From contig JAOSKK010000034.1 of assembly GCA_027493615.1 (NCBI GenBank), forward strand, positions 310,001 through 374,000: DNA of 64,000 bases. The letters are read 5' to 3'. A model generated the notes under the pieces. The model ran no database searches, was not told where the DNA came from, and saw only the letters and a list, made by a program, of their open reading frames with translations. Origin of the DNA: Verrucomicrobiota bacterium (GTDB lineage Bacteria; Verrucomicrobiota; Verrucomicrobiia; Limisphaerales; J093). The position numbers and the translations under genes were made by a program. Numbering within the stretch: the first letter of the stretch is position 1; each line of letters begins with the position of its first letter. Positions 28,611-36,995 of the stretch are shown piece after piece.

Positions 28611-29294
28611 ATCCGCCGAGCCCCGTCCTGGAAGTGGCCGACCTGCGGAAGTCTTTTTCGCGGGCCGGACGGCCAGCCTCATCCGGTGGTGAACCTCGCC
28701 TCCTTCCGCCTGCTGGCCGGCGAACAGCGCGCGTTGAGGGGCGAAAGCGGCTGCGGCAAGACCACCCTCCTGAACCTCATCGCCGGTCTGCTGCGGCCCG
28801 ATGCCGGCCAAATCCGGCTGGCCGGCCAGGACTTGAGCCCCTTGTCCGAGGCGCAACGGGACCGGGTTCGCGCCCGGACGCTGGGTTACGTCTTTCAATC
28901 GTTCCACCTCCTGCCCGGTCACACGTGTCTTGAGAACGTGCTGCTGGGGATGGCGTTTGGACCCGGGGAAGACCGGGCTCGCGCCGCGGCCCTGCTCGAA
29001 CGCGTGGGATTGGGGCACCGGCTCGCGCACTGGCCGCGGCAGCTCTCGACGGGGCAACAACAGCGGGTGGCCGTGGCGCGGGCCCTGGCCAACCGCCCCC
29101 AATTGGTCCTCGCCGACGAACCCACGGGCAACCTCGACCGCGTCAACGCGCGCGAAGTGTTGGCCTTGATTCGCGACACCTGCCGTGAAGCCGGGGCCGC
29201 GCTCCTGCTTGTGAGCCATGATCCCGAGATGCTCGCGGGCTTCGACACCGTGCAGAGCTTCGATGAATTGAATCGTCCGGAGGGCGGGACATGA
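28607..29294 (+). CDS. ABC transporter ATP-binding protein (metal-linked cluster), frame break near 28665
   Basis: About 228 residues; ATG overlaps the DUF3299 stop. Walker A GESGCGKTT, Q-loop VFQSFHLL, signature LSTGQQQRVAVARAL, Walker B LVLADEPTGNLD, switch LVSHDPEM. A break near 28665 (in a GC-rich stretch) separates the first about 20 residues. Energises the permease that follows. Confidence 0.9.
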
Positions 29295-30503
29295 CGCTCT
29301 GGCGCCTGGTCCACCGCAGCCTGCGCCAACACGCGCTCAGCACCGTCGTGACCGCCGGCTCGCTGATGCTGGCGACGGGGCTGCTCCTCACGGTCTGGAT
29401 GCTGCGTCACCAGGCCGCGCGGGCTTTCACCGACGCCGACGCCGGGTTCGACGCCGTGCTGGGCGCGCGCGGTTCGAAACTTCAGCTCGTGCTCAACGCG
29501 GTCTTTCACCTGGAATCCTCGCCCGGAAACCTGCGTTGGGACGACTACGTCCAGCTCACCAACCAGCCGGGCGTGGCGCTGGCGGTGCCGCTCGCCGTGG
29601 GGGACAACTACCGCGGCTTCCGCCTCGTCGGCACCCTGCCCACGCTGTTTGAGATCGGCGACGAGACGGGCGTCGCGCGCCTCACCGTACAGCCCGGCGG
29701 CCGGCTGTTCGACCCGGAACGGCGCGAGGCCGTGGTGGGCAGCTTCGCCGCGCGCCGGCTCGGGTTGAAGGTGGGCGACACGTTCCAGCCCCTACCACGG
29801 CCTGGTGTTCGATCCGAAGGCCCGCCACGCCGAGACCTTCGTCGTCGTCGGCCTGCTCAAGCCTTCGAACACGCCGGCCGACCGCGTCCTCTGGATCCCC
29901 CTGGCCGGTCTGCAAAACCTCGCCGGACACGATCCAGCGGCGGCGCAGGACATCAGTGCCGTGCTGGTGCGGTTGGACGATGGCAGCCCGGGTGCCGGGT
30001 TCCTCCTCGACCTCCTCTACAACCGTCAGGGCAACCGGCTCACCTTCGCCTGGCCCATCGCGCAGGTGGTGACCGAACTGTTCGACCGCCTCGGCTGGCT
30101 CGAACGCGTCCTAGCGCTCATCGCCTGGCTGGTGGCCGTGGTGGCCGCCGCCACGGTGCTGACCGGCCTCTACAACTCGATGAACGAGCGCCGGCGTGAC
30201 CTCGCCGTGTTGCGGGCGCTCGGCGCGCATCGCCGCACCGTCTTTGCCGCCGTGGTTCTCGAAGCCGGCACCATCGCCGCGCTGGGCGCCGCGGCGGGCC
30301 TGCTGGCCCACTTCGCCCTCATGACCCTGGCGACCGTGATCATCCAAGACCAGACCGGGGTCGTGCTCGACCCCTGGATCCTTGACCCGATGCTCTGTTG
30401 GGGGCCGGCGTTGATCGTCCTGCTGGGCGCGCTGGCCGGTCTGGCACCAGCCTGGAAAGCCTATCGCACCGACGTGGCCGAAGCGCTCGGTCACACGGCC
30501 TGA
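29291..30503 (+). CDS. ABC transporter permease (FtsX/MacB fold), frame break near 29795
   Basis: About 404 residues; ATG overlaps the ATPase stop. First helix ALSTVVTAGSLMLATGLLLT, then a large periplasmic domain beginning GFDAVLGARGSKLQLVLNAV, then three C-terminal helices (VLALIAWLVAVVAAATVLTG; IAALGAAAGLLAHFALMTLA; LIVLLGALAGLAPAW) flanking the conserved YNSMNERRRDLAVLRALGA. The break lies in the C run near 29790. It pairs with the preceding ATPase. Confidence 0.88.
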
Positions 30504-30528
30504 CGAACCACCCGTGAAACCTTTCCTC

Positions 30529-31047
30529 ATGAAACCCATTCGTCTCCTCCCCACCCTCGGCTTCGCGCTCCTCCTGACGCTCCTGATCGCCTGTCGCGAA
30601 GGCGGGCACGGTAATGAGCCGTCCCCGGTGGGCCCGCAACACGCCTCCGGCTCCAGCCACGATCACGCCGGTCACCACCACACCCCGCCCCACGGCGGTG
30701 CGCCGGTGGTGCTCGGTGCGGAGGCTTATCACGTCGAGTTCGTCCTCGACGCGGACACAGGGCGGCTCCGCGCCTACGTGCTGGACGGACACATGGAACA
30801 ATTCATCCGCATCCCGGCCCCGGCGCTCGAGGTGGTCCTCAAGCTGCCCGACAGTCCGCAACCGTTGACGCTCCCGGCGGTGGCCAACGCTGCCACCGGC
30901 GAGACCGTGGGCGACACCTCGCATTTCGCCGGTCAGACCGACGCCTTGAGAGGGCGGACCAACTTCCAGGCGGTCCTACGCAGCATCACGATCCGCGGAC
31001 AGACCTTCGAGGAAGTGGCCTTCGACTATCCGCGCGGGAACGAATGA
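30529..31047 (+). CDS. His-rich metal-binding lipoprotein of the DUF3299/ABC cluster
   Basis: 172 residues from ATG 30529 (GTG 30514 also possible). Lipoprotein signal LLLTLLIAC, then a histidine-rich stretch HDHAGHHHTPPHGG, then a small beta-rich domain (AYHVEFVLDADTGRLRAYVL). Such His clusters bind Zn, Ni or Cu. In the Zrg zinc operon the equivalent slot is taken by the His-rich ZrgA, but the C-terminal domain here looks different, so it is an analogue rather than a proven homologue. It probably captures metal in the periplasm for the ABC system or senses it. Confidence 0.75.
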   Translation: MKPIRLLPTLGFALLLTLLIACREGGHGNEPSPVGPQHASGSSHDHAGHHHTPPHGGAPVVLGAEAYHVEFVLDADTGRLRAYVLDGHMEQFIRIPAPALEVVLKLPDSPQPLTLPAVANAATGETVGDTSHFAGQTDALRGRTNFQAVLRSITIRGQTFEEVAFDYPRGNE

Positions 31048-31432
31048 GTCCTTGCCAGGTTGTGGCGTGCCTGCTTTGCCTCACCCCCCGCCAGGGCGCC
31101 GACGATCAGGAACGGCTCGGCCCCGGACAACACCGGCGCGGGCAACGGAAAGTCGGGCGGTTCCTGCGACAGATCCTCGCGGCACGCGAAGAAGCGGACG
31201 AACGGGCGACGCCGCCGGGTGACGTGATCGCGCACCGTCCCGCGCAGGACGGGATGCCGCGCCTCTAAAGCGTCGAGGAGAGCCCCAAGGGTGGCGGGTT
31301 CGCCCACTTCGATCACCACCTCGGCGGGCACGCGAGCCAACGTCCGCAGGTGGTGGGGGAGTTGCACCCGCACCGCCCGGGAAGCGGTCGCCGCGGTGGG
31401 CGCGCTGCGGGGTTCGGGGTTGGCCGTCACGG
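31026..31432 (-). CDS. MoaD/ThiS-family beta-grasp protein
   Basis: Starts at GTG 31432, overlapping the BNR gene stop (GTGA). The core is MoaD-like: VRVQLPHHLRTLARV, VVIEVGEPATLGALLDALEA, HPVLRGTVRD and a final IVGALAGG. As written the frame runs on for about 18 residues past Gly-Gly and into the opposing gene. Adding a single G to the run at 31084-31089 would place TGA (31081-31083) directly after GALAGG, giving a 117-residue protein with the free diglycine tail needed for sulfur carriage. I consider that the real end. Pairing of such a protein with a BNR-repeat protein is widespread; its function is unknown. Confidence 0.78.
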
Positions 31433-32594
31433 CAGGGTCTGGACTTCCACCGACAGGACCGCGGGCAGATCCCGCACGATAGGCTTCCAGGCGTCGCCGT
31501 GGTTGGGCGAGACATAGACCTGGCCGCCCGTCGTGCCGAAGTACACGCCGCACGGGTCCAGGGCATCGACGGCCATTGCGTCGCGCAGGACGTTCACGTA
31601 GCAGTCCCGCTGGGGCAGCCCCTGCGTCAGCGCCTCCCATTCGTGGCCGCCGGTCCGGCTCCGGTACACCCGCAGCCTGCCCTCCGGCGGGAAGTGTTCG
31701 GAATCGCTCTTGATGGGCACGACGTAAACCGTCTCCGGCTCGTGCGCGTGGACCTCGATCGGGAAGCCGAAGTCCGAAGGAAGGTTCCCGCTGACCTCGG
31801 TCCATTGTTCCCCGGCGTCCTCGGTGCGCATGATGTCCCAGTGTTTCTGCATGTAGAGGACGTCGGGGCGTGCGGGATGCCTGGCGATGCGATGGACGCA
31901 GTGACCCACTTCCGCGTCCGGATCGGGCAGTTCGAAAGGGGACTTGAGGCCGCGATTGATGGGTTTCCAGGTCTGGCCGCCGTCGTCGGTGCGGAAGGCT
32001 CCGGCGGCGGAGATCGCCAGCCAGATGCGCTTCGGGTTCTGGGGATCCAACAGGATCGTGTGAACGGCCATGCCGCCGGCGCCCGGTTGCCACAGATGAC
32101 CTTTGGCCTGGCGCAAGCCCGGGAGTTCCTTCCAGGTCTTCCCGCCGTCGGTGGTGCGGAAGAGGGCGGCGTCCTCAGCTCCAGCATAGACGGTGTCCGG
32201 GTCGGTCAGCGACGGTTCCAGATGCCAGATCCGCTTGAACTCCCACGGGTGCTGGGTGCCGTCGTACCACTTGTGAGTGCCCACCTCACCTTCGTAGACA
32301 AACCTGTTGCTCTCGCCGCGCGGCATGCCATCCGGTCCGACGAGCTCAGCCGGTTGGCTGCCCGGCGGGTTCCAGGTCCGGCCGCCGTCGTCGGAGCGTT
32401 GGATGATCTGACCGAACCAGCCGTTGGACTGCGAGGCGTAGAGGCGGTCCGGTTGCACGGGGGGAACCTTTGACGTGATAAACCTCCCAACCGGCGAAAT
32501 GGGGACCGCTGACGTCCCAGTGTTCTCGCCGACCATCGGCGGACAGGAGGAAGGCGCCTTTCTTCGTGCCGACCAGTACGCGGACTTTGTTCAT
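31427..32594 (-). CDS. BNR/VPS10-like beta-propeller protein paired with MoaD-like gene, frame break near 32470
   Basis: About 389 residues from ATG 32594 (MNKVRVLVGTKKGAFLLSAD). Asp-box (BNR) repeats are evident: RSDDGGRTWNPP, RTTDGGKTWKEL, RTDDGGQTWKPI, RTEDAGEQWTEV and SPNHGDAWKPI. No signal peptide, so it is probably cytoplasmic. It is often annotated as a glycosyl hydrolase or sialidase, but the catalytic residues of GH33 are not evident. A break near 32470 splits off the first 40 residues. The start codon is formed by the end of a CCCCAT hexamer repeat. Confidence 0.85.
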
Positions 32595-32619
32595 GGGGAT
32601 GGGGATGGGGATGGGGATA
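32594..32619. repeat. Hexamer tandem repeat (CCCCAT on the minus strand) forming a start codon
   Basis: On the minus strand four consecutive CCCCAT units run directly into the ATG of the BNR gene, the last CAT plus G making the start codon. No other ribosome-binding sequence fits between. Overall 26 bases. Confidence 0.9.
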
Positions 32620-32843
32620 AAGGGTGGCGTGAGTGCTGCCGCCTGGACGGGGACGCCGCGAAGTCGCCGCCGTACGGAGCGGGGGCGTCACCGGGACGCG
32701 GCGCGGCGGGGCCGTCGCTAGCAAGGCTCATGGTGCGCATAGTGTAGCCTCACATTGGCCCACAGCAATCTCCTTAGGGGTCAGTTCTTGATATTGTCAA
32801 CTCCGCTCCCCGCGGCAAACCCGACGTGGCGAAGGGTGAGGGC

Positions 32844-34292
32844 TCAGTCGGGGTGTGGCGGGGCGAGTTCCTGGAGCATGGCCACGGCCTCGTCGACCAG
32901 CCGTTCGCCTGTGCCCGGCTCGGCGTAACTGTGCAGACCGGTCCAGACCTGGTAACCGCCGAGCTTGTGGCCCTCGAGGTTCGGGAGGTAACCGATCCAA
33001 TCGTTGGCCAGTTCCGCGATGTAGGTGTGCCGGAACGGCGAGCGGTTCTTGAGGTCGAGTCCCAGTTGCGTGAACAACTCGGCCGGCACGCCCACCCAGG
33101 CCAGGTCGCCGATGAGGATCGCCTGCAGCCACGTCTCGCGCGTCTGGCCTTGCTGCGGGGCGAGCACTTTGCGCATGTCGCGGAACACTTGGATCACCGT
33201 GTCGGCCCCGCCCCCGCAGTACTGGTGGCAGTAGCGCCGGACCGCGGCGTCTTCGGCGGCTTCGTCGAAGGTACGCACCCGGAACGGGAAGGGACGCTTG
33301 TGGGCGGTCAGGCGTTGAACGGGGCGCGGCTTGGCCTGGGCGAGGGCGGTGCGCACCGCTTCCTTGATCCGCTGCGTGGCTTCGTCGCCAGAGAGTGTGA
33401 GGTTGTGCGTCGAGCCCGAGGCACCCTGGATGAAGCCGACCACGCCGCCCCATTCCTGTTCGAGTTCCTGGGCGGCCAGGCCATAGAACGACGGGGACCG
33501 GCGGCCGGGCGTCCGCGTTCCGATCGTATGGGTCGAGTGATTGAAGAGGACGGCCTGCCAGCGGTCGGATCCATCGCGAAAGGCCAACACGGGGAGCTCC
33601 GGGTCGAAGGGCCCGGTGGGGCGCACGAAGCGGTCGCGGGGCCCGACCCAGTAGATCTGGCCATCGTCGAGGCGCACGCGGCTGTTCTGGCCGACGGTAT
33701 TCTCCTCGCCGAGGTGGAACCACAGTTGGCAGGGCTCCCGTGACAGCTTGGTGTTGGCCTGCTGCACGGCGGTGACAATCCCTTGCTGCACGGTGCGGCA
33801 GAAGGCCTCGTCGCGTCCGTAGCCATGCACCACCATCGTGCTGGGCGCGTGGTGGGTATGGGTGCAGTTGATCAGGATGTGCTCGCCCGGGATGCCGGTG
33901 GATGCCTCGAGGGTCCGGACCACGGGGTCGAGCAGGTCGCGGGTGATCATGAGGATGTCGCAGAAGACCAGCGCGACCCTGGTGCGGGCACGGTCCTCCA
34001 GCACGACCGCCACGGCGCGCAGAGCTCCTTCCTGGCCCGTCGCTTTCCCCGGTGTGATGCCGCCGGCGATAACCATCGCGTCATCGGCTTCGAGGGGTAC
34101 TGCGGCGGCGCCGACGCGCAGCCCCTCGCTGGACGGCACGAGGGTGTGGTCAGGAGGAAGCGGCGAAGTGGGTTCGGCTGGGAGGGCTGACGAAGTGGCG
34201 ACGGCGGCGGCGAGGAGCCAGGCGAGGCGGAGGATCCGGCGCGCGAAGGCGGGCGCGAGGAACGCCTGGAGAGCCGCGGGAACCCTGCGCAT
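32844..34292 (-). CDS. Neutral/alkaline ceramidase-like secreted hydrolase
   Basis: 482 residues from the ATG at 34292 (MRRVPAALQ); the frame is open further upstream only through a repeat-derived GAGVPPA segment, so the longer start is unlikely. A signal segment (ILRLAWLLAAAVATSSALPA) precedes a neutral ceramidase-type domain: VGAAAVPLEADDAMVIAGG, VFCDILMITRDLLDPV, INCTHTHHAPST with zinc ligands, NHSTHTIGTRTPG, FIQGASGSTHNL. Many bacterial members act on unknown substrates rather than ceramide. It begins twelve bases after the stop of the subtilase, so the two are probably cotranscribed. Confidence 0.8.
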   Translation of the reverse strand: MRRVPAALQAFLAPAFARRILRLAWLLAAAVATSSALPAEPTSPLPPDHTLVPSSEGLRVGAAAVPLEADDAMVIAGGITPGKATGQEGALRAVAVVLEDRARTRVALVFCDILMITRDLLDPVVRTLEASTGIPGEHILINCTHTHHAPSTMVVHGYGRDEAFCRTVQQGIVTAVQQANTKLSREPCQLWFHLGEENTVGQNSRVRLDDGQIYWVGPRDRFVRPTGPFDPELPVLAFRDGSDRWQAVLFNHSTHTIGTRTPGRRSPSFYGLAAQELEQEWGGVVGFIQGASGSTHNLTLSGDEATQRIKEAVRTALAQAKPRPVQRLTAHKRPFPFRVRTFDEAAEDAAVRRYCHQYCGGGADTVIQVFRDMRKVLAPQQGQTRETWLQAILIGDLAWVGVPAELFTQLGLDLKNRSPFRHTYIAELANDWIGYLPNLEGHKLGGYQVWTGLHSYAEPGTGERLVDEAVAMLQELAPPHPD

Positions 34293-34303
34293 CGGCTCGC
34301 GCG

Positions 34304-36093
34304 TCACTCGGGATGGAGACGCAGGCGGGACGCCTGCACCACAGGTTCGTGGAGGGTCGGGTGCTGCCACGTAGGGAGAGGATTCCTCAGCGAATCGTTC
34401 ATGGGGGAGGGTGTGAGTGAGTTGGGTTGCCAGACACGGGCGCGGAAGAAGAGTTGGTGGTTGGTAGCCGGGTCGCTCCAGAAAGACGGTGCGTCACCGC
34501 TCGCAGGCAACGTATTGGTGATGAGCGCGCGCCAGGCGGAGAGGTCGGTGGAGGACTCGGCGACGTAGGTGGCCTCGGGCTGGCCGGTCAATCCGAGTTG
34601 GAGGGCGTTGCCAGCGGGGCCGGAGCTGCGGAGGCGCATCGTGGCCGGCTCGTAGATCCGCAGCGTCCAGGGCACCTCGACCTGCGGGGCGCCAGTCTGC
34701 AGGACGAACTCGACTCGCCCGGCGTACTCGCCTGGGGGCAACCTCGCGGCGGCGGAGTTCAACGCCACCGAGACGGTTTGCTTCTCGCCAGCGCTCACGG
34801 TCCCGGAGGCGGGTTCGAGCTGAAGCCAGGAGGCGGTGACACCTGCGGACCAGGGGAGCGGCGTGGGGCCGCGGTTCAGGATGACGAAGGTCTGCGTGTC
34901 CGGCGCGAAGGGGCCGCCGCGATTTCCGGCCGACACCATCGGGGCTTGCGGCCAGACCACGACGGGGGCGGGATCCAGGGCCCCGCGCAAGTTCAGGCGT
35001 CCGCCCGTGCGGCAACGGCCGCGCAGGCCGGGCACGGGATCGGTGCTGTAGAGCAGGCGGTCGATCACCTCCTGGGGGTGGCGGCGGGATAGGCGGCCCG
35101 CACGAGGGCCGCGGCGCCCGAGACAAAGGCGGCGGCCTGGGAGGAGCCGGTCATGGCGGCGTAGTTGTTGTCCGCGATGAAGAAGGTCGAGTGGATGTTC
35201 ACGCCGGGAGCGGCAAGGTCGACGTTGGCGGCACCGAAGTTCGAGCGGCTCCACAGGCGGTCTTGGGCATCGGTGGCAGCGACGGCGATGACGTTGTCGA
35301 GCGGCAGGTTGGGCGGATAAAAGGGGGCGCGGTCATTGTCCTGGCCGTCGTTGCCGGCGCCGGCCACGAACACCATGCCGGCCTCGCGCGCGCTGGCGAC
35401 GGCGAGTTCGAGGGCCGTGGAGGGCTCGGTGGTCACCCAACTGGCGTTGATGACGTGGGCGCCCATGAGCCGGGCGTAATCGATGCAGGCGACCGCATCC
35501 GAGATTGCGCCCTGGCCGGCGCTGTCGAGGAACCGGCAGGTCATAATCTGGACCTGCCAGGCGACGCCGGCCACGCCTTTGCCGTTGTCGGTGACCGCTC
35601 CGAGGATGCCGGCGAGGTGCGTGCCGTGGCCGGCGCTGTCGCCGATTGCGCCGGTGCCGGTGGTGACGTTGACGCCGTAGACGTCATCCACGTAGCCGTT
35701 GCCGTCGTCGTCGAGGTTGTTGCCGGGCGTCTCGCCGGGGTTAACCCACAAGTTGGCGGCGAGATCCTCGTGGGTGCGCCAGATGCCGGAATCGATCAGG
35801 GCCACCACGACGTTGGGAGCGCGGGACTGGAGATCCCACGCCTCGGGCGCGTCGATGTCGGCATCGGGCAAGCCGCCCTGCTGGCCGGTGTTGTGGAGGG
35901 CCCATTGGGTTCCGTTGGTGAAGGTTGGCCAGGGCCGGGCGGTGCCCGCCGGGTCGAGGCAGGATCAGGAGGCGGTCAGGGCGGAATGGCGTCCCCCAGG
36001 CGGGAGCCCGGGGAGGGCGGTTGGGGCGCAGGTGAGCAGTCCGACTGCGAGAAGCGGAACTACCAGGTTGGGCGAGGCTTGGTGGGTTTTCAT
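34304..36093 (-). CDS. S8 subtilisin-family serine protease, two frame breaks
   Basis: About 596 residues from ATG 36093. Signal peptide NLVVPLLAVGLLTCAPTAL; after a break near 35960 the mature enzyme begins TFTNGTQWALHNTGQQGG. Catalytic residues: Asp in VVALIDSGI, His in GHGTHLAGIL, Ser in MTGSSQAAAFVSGAAAL (canonical GTSMAAPHVSG, with Met-Ala-Ala-Pro-His changed). A second break near 35070 leads to a C-terminal beta-sandwich region (WLQLEPASGTVSAGEKQTV) and a further GLTGQPEATYVAESSTDL domain common in verrucomicrobial exoproteins. The final residues come from repeat B. An extracellular protease, cotranscribed with the ceramidase-like gene. Confidence 0.87.
34321..34343. repeat. Dispersed repeat family B, one copy
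   Basis: Single unit GCAGGCGGGACGCCTGCACC and flank in inverse orientation, located over the last codons of the subtilase gene (encoding VVQASRLRL) and just upstream of the ceramidase start. Confidence 0.85.
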
Positions 36094-36268
36094 GTGCGCC
36101 TCCGCCGCCGAGCAGGGCTGAAAAGCGAGCGTGGGCATTCTGTGAGTTGTGGGCCAGTGCAGGACTTGATACCGCGCGCGGCCTGGGGAAGCAAGGTCTC
36201 GGGTGAGCCGCGCAAGAGGGGCCAGCAGCGTGAAGGAGCCTGCAGCGTTCGCCCCAGCCGGTCGTGGT

Positions 36269-36995
36269 TCACCGCGGGCGGAGCTGGTCCAGGATCAGAG
36301 CGGCCAGTCGGTCGTAGTCACGGTTGAAATGATGGTCACCGGGGACCCGCACGACCCGACCGAGGTGCTCGGACAGGCGGGGTCCGCAGGAGCTGGCATC
36401 CTTCTCACCATAGACAATGAGCAAGGGGGGTCCACGCAACCGTTCGATCTCGGGCGGTACGGGCAGCGCCTTCGCGGTCGGGGGAGTCCACGACCAGGTC
36501 GGTGAGGCGAATCTGGAAATCCACCCGTTCGGCCGGTCCCAGGAGGGCGATGGCCTGGACGGAAGCACGCACCTCGGGCGAGAGCCGGTTGGCCAGGAAC
36601 GGCAGCACGTCGGCTCCCCGGGAGAAGCCGATGAGGACGACTTGGGGCCGCTGCCACTCGGTACGGAATCGTTCGACGAGTCGGGCGAGATCGGCCGCGG
36701 CTTCGTCGGGCGTGCGGCGGGTCCCATAGTAGGCCCGCGAGTTCCAGCCCACGACCGGCAGGTCGGCGGCCGCGAGGCGGGCGGCGAGTTCGCGATCCAA
36801 TTCGGCCCAGCCGCCGTCCCCGGTGGCGAGGATGGCGAAGGCGGTGCCCGGGGCGGGCGGTTGTGACGGGAGCTTGAGGGTTTGTTCGAGGGTCGCAGGA
36901 GCGCCAAGCAACCCGCACTGGGCGCTGAGGAGGAGGGCGACGAGGCGGTGAACGCCGGCGCGGAGCGGGACCGATGAAGGGAGGTTTGGGTTCAT
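36269..36995 (-). CDS. AcvB/VirJ-like lysyl-phosphatidylglycerol hydrolase, frame break near 36480
   Basis: About 241 residues from ATG 36995 in an ATGA overlap with mprF. VirJ-domain signatures: FAILATGDGGWAELDRELA, VVGWNSRAYYGTRRTPDEAA, VVLIGFSRGADVLPFLANRL (nucleophile Ser in GFSRGAD), and after the break LLIVYGEKDASSCGP and DHHFNRDYDRLA (catalytic His). In Agrobacterium and Rhizobium, AcvB cleaves lysyl-phosphatidylglycerol made by the MprF homologue LpiA in the same operon; the same pairing here supports that role. Signal peptide VHRLVALLLSAQCGLLG. Confidence 0.85.

Noticed and set aside
31427..32594. Call of true sialidase for the BNR gene next to the MoaD-like gene
   Set aside because: Only Asp-box repeats are visible; no signal peptide and no recognisable GH33 catalytic residues.
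34304..34370. Longer start for the ceramidase-like gene through the upstream GAGVPPA codons
   Set aside because: That stretch is repeat B overlapping the subtilase 3' end; the ATG at 34292 is followed by a good signal peptide.
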